Assembly (NCBI RefSeq): GCF_900167525.1
Contig: NZ_FUZQ01000006.1
Span: 62,001-126,000 of the forward strand
Length of the DNA: 64,000 bases
Direction of reading: 5' to 3'
Source of the DNA: Krasilnikoviella flava
GTDB taxonomy: Bacteria; Actinomycetota; Actinomycetes; Actinomycetales; Cellulomonadaceae
Shown here piece by piece: positions 63,985-64,000 of this stretch (the first letter of the stretch is position 1; the number at the start of each line of letters is the position of its first letter). The notes under the pieces are model-generated. The model did no database searches. It was not told the origin of the DNA and saw nothing but the letters and a program-made list of their open reading frames with translations. A program made the position numbers and the translations under genes.

Positions 63985-64000
63985 CCGTCCTCCTTGACGT

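Overview
This is a very GC-rich chromosomal window from an actinomycete. The evidence is the frequent GTG starts, the ClpC/TopA/Tmk-HolB/HppA housekeeping set, two DinB/DUF664-type (mycothiol-transferase-like) proteins, a streptogrisin-type protease and many lipoproteins. A Promicromonosporaceae- or Cellulomonadaceae-like plant-biomass degrader is a reasonable guess, but this is inference. No phage, IS element, CRISPR array or rRNA was seen. One tRNA (Thr, CGT) is present.

Layout. 1-8.9 kb: 5' part of clpC (minus), a hypothetical gene, a tandem universal stress protein, cbs-metB, a UbiB/ABC1 kinase and a DUF4126 protein. 8.9-14.2 kb: a GH43 glycosidase coupled to an OHS-type MFS sugar transporter, a pentapeptide-repeat protein, a small hydrolase and an orphan sugar-binding lipoprotein. 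14.2-21.3 kb: peptide deformylase, a decayed uracil-DNA glycosylase remnant, two penicillin-binding/beta-lactamase-like serine hydrolases, a TetR regulator, an ABC/FtsX exporter pair and DUF3467.

21.4-35 kb is the most interesting stretch: an aldarate/uronate catabolic island. It encodes a galactarate/talarate dehydratase with an FCD-GntR regulator; a carbohydrate ABC importer (SBP plus two permeases) coupled to a glucarate-dehydratase-like enolase-superfamily enzyme; uronate dehydrogenase coupled to an uncharacterised barrel-like protein; a LysR regulator; and 5-keto-4-deoxyglucarate dehydratase, alpha-ketoglutarate-semialdehyde dehydrogenase and glucarate dehydratase. Together these can take D-glucuronate/D-galacturonate through aldarates to 2-oxoglutarate. 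Three promoters in the island share a 31-bp element (partly palindromic, CGATGCC...GGCAT) at a fixed position over the -35 box. Two promoters carry an FCD-type TNGTNNNACNA site. This is a small regulatory code readable from sequence.

35-48 kb: small zinc-binding protein, tRNA-Thr, PrsW-type protease, secreted tripeptidyl aminopeptidase, an orphan hypX/hoxX (hydrogenase CO-ligand synthesis) without hydrogenase genes in the window, holB, tmk, a PPOX-fold protein, a Gfo/Idh/MocA oxidoreductase, an OhrR-like MarR regulator with tandem operators, and topA. 48-64 kb: PAP2 phosphatase, secreted S1 protease, TrkH/KtrB K+ transporter, three paralogous secreted helical proteins, two hydrolase/methyltransferase genes, two DinB paralogues, a giant secreted M14 carboxypeptidase, an MmcQ-like protein, and the K+-independent membrane pyrophosphatase hppA.

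A dispersed palindromic repeat (core GGTTTCGACAGGCTCGACC) sits at 3' ends of convergent genes, apparently as terminators. One copy is embedded in the tmk coding sequence. A perfect 41-bp-arm inverted repeat ends hppA.
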